This document shows, piece after piece, positions 4,155 to 5,727 of a stretch of 5,727 nt of DNA. Source of the stretch: JAQGMO01 sp050954505 (GTDB lineage Bacteria > Pseudomonadota > Gammaproteobacteria > Burkholderiales > Burkholderiaceae_D); the NCBI GenBank assembly GCA_050954505.1, contig JBPBPY010000476.1, forward strand, positions 1 to 5,727, read 5' to 3'. Both the position numbers and the translations under genes were made by a program. Positions within the stretch are counted from its first letter, which is position 1, and the number at the start of each line of letters is the position of its first letter. The notes under the pieces are model-generated. The model was given only the letters and a program-made list of their open reading frames with translations, was not told the origin of the DNA and did not search any database.

Positions 4155-5195
4155 TCAGTGGCGGCGGCCTTGCACCGGCACGCGCAGGGTTCCAGGGGCA
4201 ATGCCGGCCTGATCGTCAGCCAGGCCGTCAGCCGAGTCCTTCGTCGAACCTTCAGTTGAATCATCGGCCCAGCCATGAGCCGAATCAGCAGCCGGATCAA
4301 CAGCCGAATCAACAGCCGAATCAACAGCCGAATCAACAGCCGAATCAACAGCCGAATCAACAGCCGGATCAGCGGCCGGATCAGCAGCCGGATCAGCAGA
4401 TGAGCTGCCGGCGGTTCTGTCGGCCGACCTGCCTGCGTGGCTTGCGCGTCCGGTTGCGCAGACCGGGCAGTGTGCATCGCGGCCAACGCTGATGCTGCTC
4501 CATTCCATGGCACGCCCGTCGAGCATCAGCAGCCTGCCTGCCAGCGATGGGCCGATGGCGCACAGCAGCTTGAGGGCTTCGGCAGCCTGCATGGCGCCTA
4601 TGATGCCAACCATTGGAGCGAACACGCCCATGGTGGAACACAGCATTTCCTCCACCGGCTGGCCGGGGGCAAACAGGCAGGCATAGCAAGGGGCATTGTC
4701 GATGCGGCTGTCGAACACTGCCACCTGGCCATCGAAACGCAGCGCGGCACCCGACACCAGCGGTATGCCCGCCGCCACGCAGGCGCGGTTGACGGCGTGG
4801 CGGGTGGCGAAGTTGTCGCAACAGTCGAGCACCACATCGGCTGATGCCACCAGCTGCGCCAGGCGATCGCCTTCGACGCGTTCGGCCAGCGCCATGACCT
4901 TGATGCCGGGATTGATCTGCAGTAGCGCAGTGCGGGCCGAATCGACCTTGCGCTCGCCAACCCTGGCAGTGGTATGGGCGATCTGGCGCTGCAGGTTGGT
5001 CAGGTCGACATCGTCGTCGTCGACCAGCGTGATGCAGCCGACCCCAGCCGAGGCCAGGTACAGGGCAGCCGGCGAGCCCAGCCCGCCGGCGCCAACGATC
5101 AGGACATGCGCTGCCAGCAGACGCTGCTGGCCTTCGATGCCGATTTCATCGAGCAGGATATGGCGCGAATAGCGCAATAATTGTTGGTCGTTCAT
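4155..5195 (-). CDS. moeB: MoeB/ThiF/HesA-family E1-like adenylyltransferase with repetitive C-terminal tail
   Basis: 346 residues. Family members adenylate the C-terminal Gly of a ubiquitin-like sulfur carrier (MoaD or ThiS) for molybdopterin or thiamine synthesis. Visible elements: N-terminal 'LLRYSRHILLDEIGIEGQQR'; ATP-binding 'VGAGGLGSPA' (34-43); 'LVDDDDVDLTNLQRQ' (58-71, Arg70); Lys83; 'DCCDN' with Asp127; zinc Cys pairs 170/173 ('CYAC') and 243/246 ('CPVC'); and Cys186 in 'EEMLCSTMGV', where ThiF and MoeB have a conserved Cys. The catalytic core ends near residue 250, the usual full length. The remaining ~95 residues are an acidic, low-complexity tail: ten tetrapeptides [VA]D[SP]A at 267-306, then a degenerate Asp/Ser-rich part. 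The ATG at 5195 has no strong RBS; an ATG at 5258 would add 21 unconserved residues. It lies 95 bp after the S41 protease gene. MoeB and ThiF cannot be separated by eye, so the symbol is tentative. Confidence 0.9.
   Translation of the reverse strand: MNDQQLLRYSRHILLDEIGIEGQQRLLAAHVLIVGAGGLGSPAALYLASAGVGCITLVDDDDVDLTNLQRQIAHTTARVGERKVDSARTALLQINPGIKVMALAERVEGDRLAQLVASADVVLDCCDNFATRHAVNRACVAAGIPLVSGAALRFDGQVAVFDSRIDNAPCYACLFAPGQPVEEMLCSTMGVFAPMVGIIGAMQAAEALKLLCAIGPSLAGRLLMLDGRAMEWSSISVGRDAHCPVCATGRASHAGRSADRTAGSSSADPAADPAADPAVDSAVDSAVDSAVDSAVDSAVDPAADSAHGWADDSTEGSTKDSADGLADDQAGIAPGTLRVPVQGRRH
4279..4398. repeat. 12-bp minisatellite, ten units, inside the MoeB/ThiF gene
   Basis: Ten contiguous 12-bp units of GCCGRATCARCR on the plus strand. 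The five units at 4303-4362 are identical (GCCGAATCAACA); the flanking units differ by one to three bases. The unit length is a multiple of three, so gain or loss of units would keep the reading frame. On the minus strand it encodes the tetrapeptide VDSA (ADPA in the variant units). Because all frames lack stops here, long artificial ORFs appear on both strands. Confidence 0.95.
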
Positions 5196-5290
5196 GCTGT
5201 GCAGTCGTCCCAGCGGCAGCCAGTTGCCACCCGCGCATGCGGACGGCCAGCGCAACATCCGGCACGGGAATGCCGCATTGGCCAGGCTCG

Positions 5291-5727
5291 TTACGGTTTC
5301 TTTTCGACCGGCAGGTCCTTGTTGTTGATGGTTTCCTCGACCTTCGATTCAACCTTGGCCTTCGACAGCTTGACTGGCAGGCCCTTGAGCGAATTGAGTG
5401 CCTGCACAAGCTGGAAATCATCCTTGCTGCCAAACTCGAGCGGCTTGCGGCGTTTTTCCATCTCGGCGATGCGCTGCTGTTCCTGCAGTTCGTTGATCCT
5501 GGCCTTGACCTCTTCACCCGACTTGTCCTTGTCGTTCATCAGGTGTTTCTGCAGGTCGGCTTCGCGCAAACGCATGCCGTTGGCGCCGTCGCCATCGGCA
5601 TTCTCATCGACCATCAGGTCCGGCACGATGCCACGGGCCTGGATCGAGCGGCCATTGGGCGTGTAGTAGCGCGCCGTGGTCAGCTTGACGGCGGTATCGG
5701 CCGAGAGCTGGCGGATGGTCTGCACCG
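5291..5727 (-). CDS. S41-family C-terminal-processing peptidase, C-terminal part only
   Basis: The last 144 residues of a larger protein whose N-terminal part lies beyond the right edge. The first visible residues, 'VQTIRQLSADTAVKLTTARY' followed by 'YTPNGRSIQARGIVPDL', match the block directly after the catalytic GKG-lysine of CtpA/CtpB-type proteases. The Ser/Lys dyad and the PDZ domain should therefore lie outside the window. The visible C-terminal ~100 residues are charged and helical ('EVKARINELQEQQRIAEMEK') and end in 'NNKDLPVEKKP'. These enzymes are periplasmic or membrane-anchored proteases that trim protein C-termini. The GTG at 5725 is only a codon near the edge, not a start. The MoeB/ThiF gene follows 95 bp downstream on the same strand, so co-transcription is possible; I recall this pairing from other Burkholderiales. 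Confidence 0.92.
   Translation of the reverse strand, partial: VQTIRQLSADTAVKLTTARYYTPNGRSIQARGIVPDLMVDENADGDGANGMRLREADLQKHLMNDKDKSGEEVKARINELQEQQRIAEMEKRRKPLEFGSKDDFQLVQALNSLKGLPVKLSKAKVESKVEETINNKDLPVEKKP

Noticed and set aside
4279..4398. Possible CRISPR array
   Set aside because: The units are 12 bp and directly contiguous with no spacers, and they lie inside a coding gene.
4127..4492. Plus-strand frame encoding a Gln/Asn/Pro-rich 'NQQP' repeat protein
   Set aside because: It is antisense to a conserved enzyme gene and exists only because the 12-bp repeat has no stop in any frame. No RBS or flanking domain was seen.
3383..4513. A 376-codon frame that would add about 166 residues with 'LIRLLIRL' repeats to the front of PssA
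   Set aside because: The extension is the out-of-frame reading of the 12-bp repeats in the MoeB/ThiF gene. It has no RBS and no PssA-family similarity; the ATG at 4015 fits the family's N-terminus.

Overview
The window (5,727 bp, GC-rich) looks like chromosomal DNA of a betaproteobacterium, most likely order Burkholderiales and perhaps Oxalobacteraceae. The evidence is family-level recall, not a database search: a type II lumazine synthase behind an FMN riboswitch, an S41 C-terminal-processing protease followed by a MoeB/ThiF-type E1 enzyme, and an exported four-cysteine protein with a 'GSVGSGGILREL' ending of a kind I associate with Burkholderiales. I see no phage, transposon, plasmid, CRISPR, tRNA or rRNA signal.

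Layout. Only the first gene is on the plus strand: a left-truncated rhodanese-domain protein (1-621). All other genes are on the minus strand. Read in their own direction, from the right edge, they are: the C-terminal end of an S41 protease (5727-5291); a MoeB/ThiF-like adenylyltransferase with a 12-bp-repeat-encoded acidic tail (5195-4155); pssA, phosphatidylserine synthase (4015-3383), closed by a good intrinsic terminator; an FMN riboswitch (3258-3035) with an RBS-sequestering hairpin; ribH2 (2948-2469); a 65-aa CopZ-like HMA metal chaperone (2442-2245) only 26 bp behind ribH2; an exported four-cysteine protein (2138-1695); an exported 118-aa helical protein (1452-1096); an intrinsic terminator with a UUCG loop (937-911); and a 41-aa His-rich single-span membrane protein (774-649) with a strong RBS, convergent with the rhodanese gene.

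How the parts work together. The best-supported regulatory unit is riboswitch, ribH2, HMA chaperone. FMN binding should expose or hide the ribH2 Shine-Dalgarno through a 9-bp hairpin, and the HMA gene probably shares the transcript. The protease and the MoeB/ThiF gene may be co-transcribed (95 bp apart). PssA is a membrane phospholipid enzyme with its own terminator. The two small exported proteins are separately spaced and have no assigned function.

Most worth a second look: the ten-copy, in-frame 12-bp repeat that adds a [VA]D[SP]A tail to the E1-like enzyme; the enlarged riboswitch arms and the metal chaperone placed under apparent FMN control; and the 41-aa His-rich membrane microprotein. 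I found nothing that amounts to a clearly new multi-gene system.
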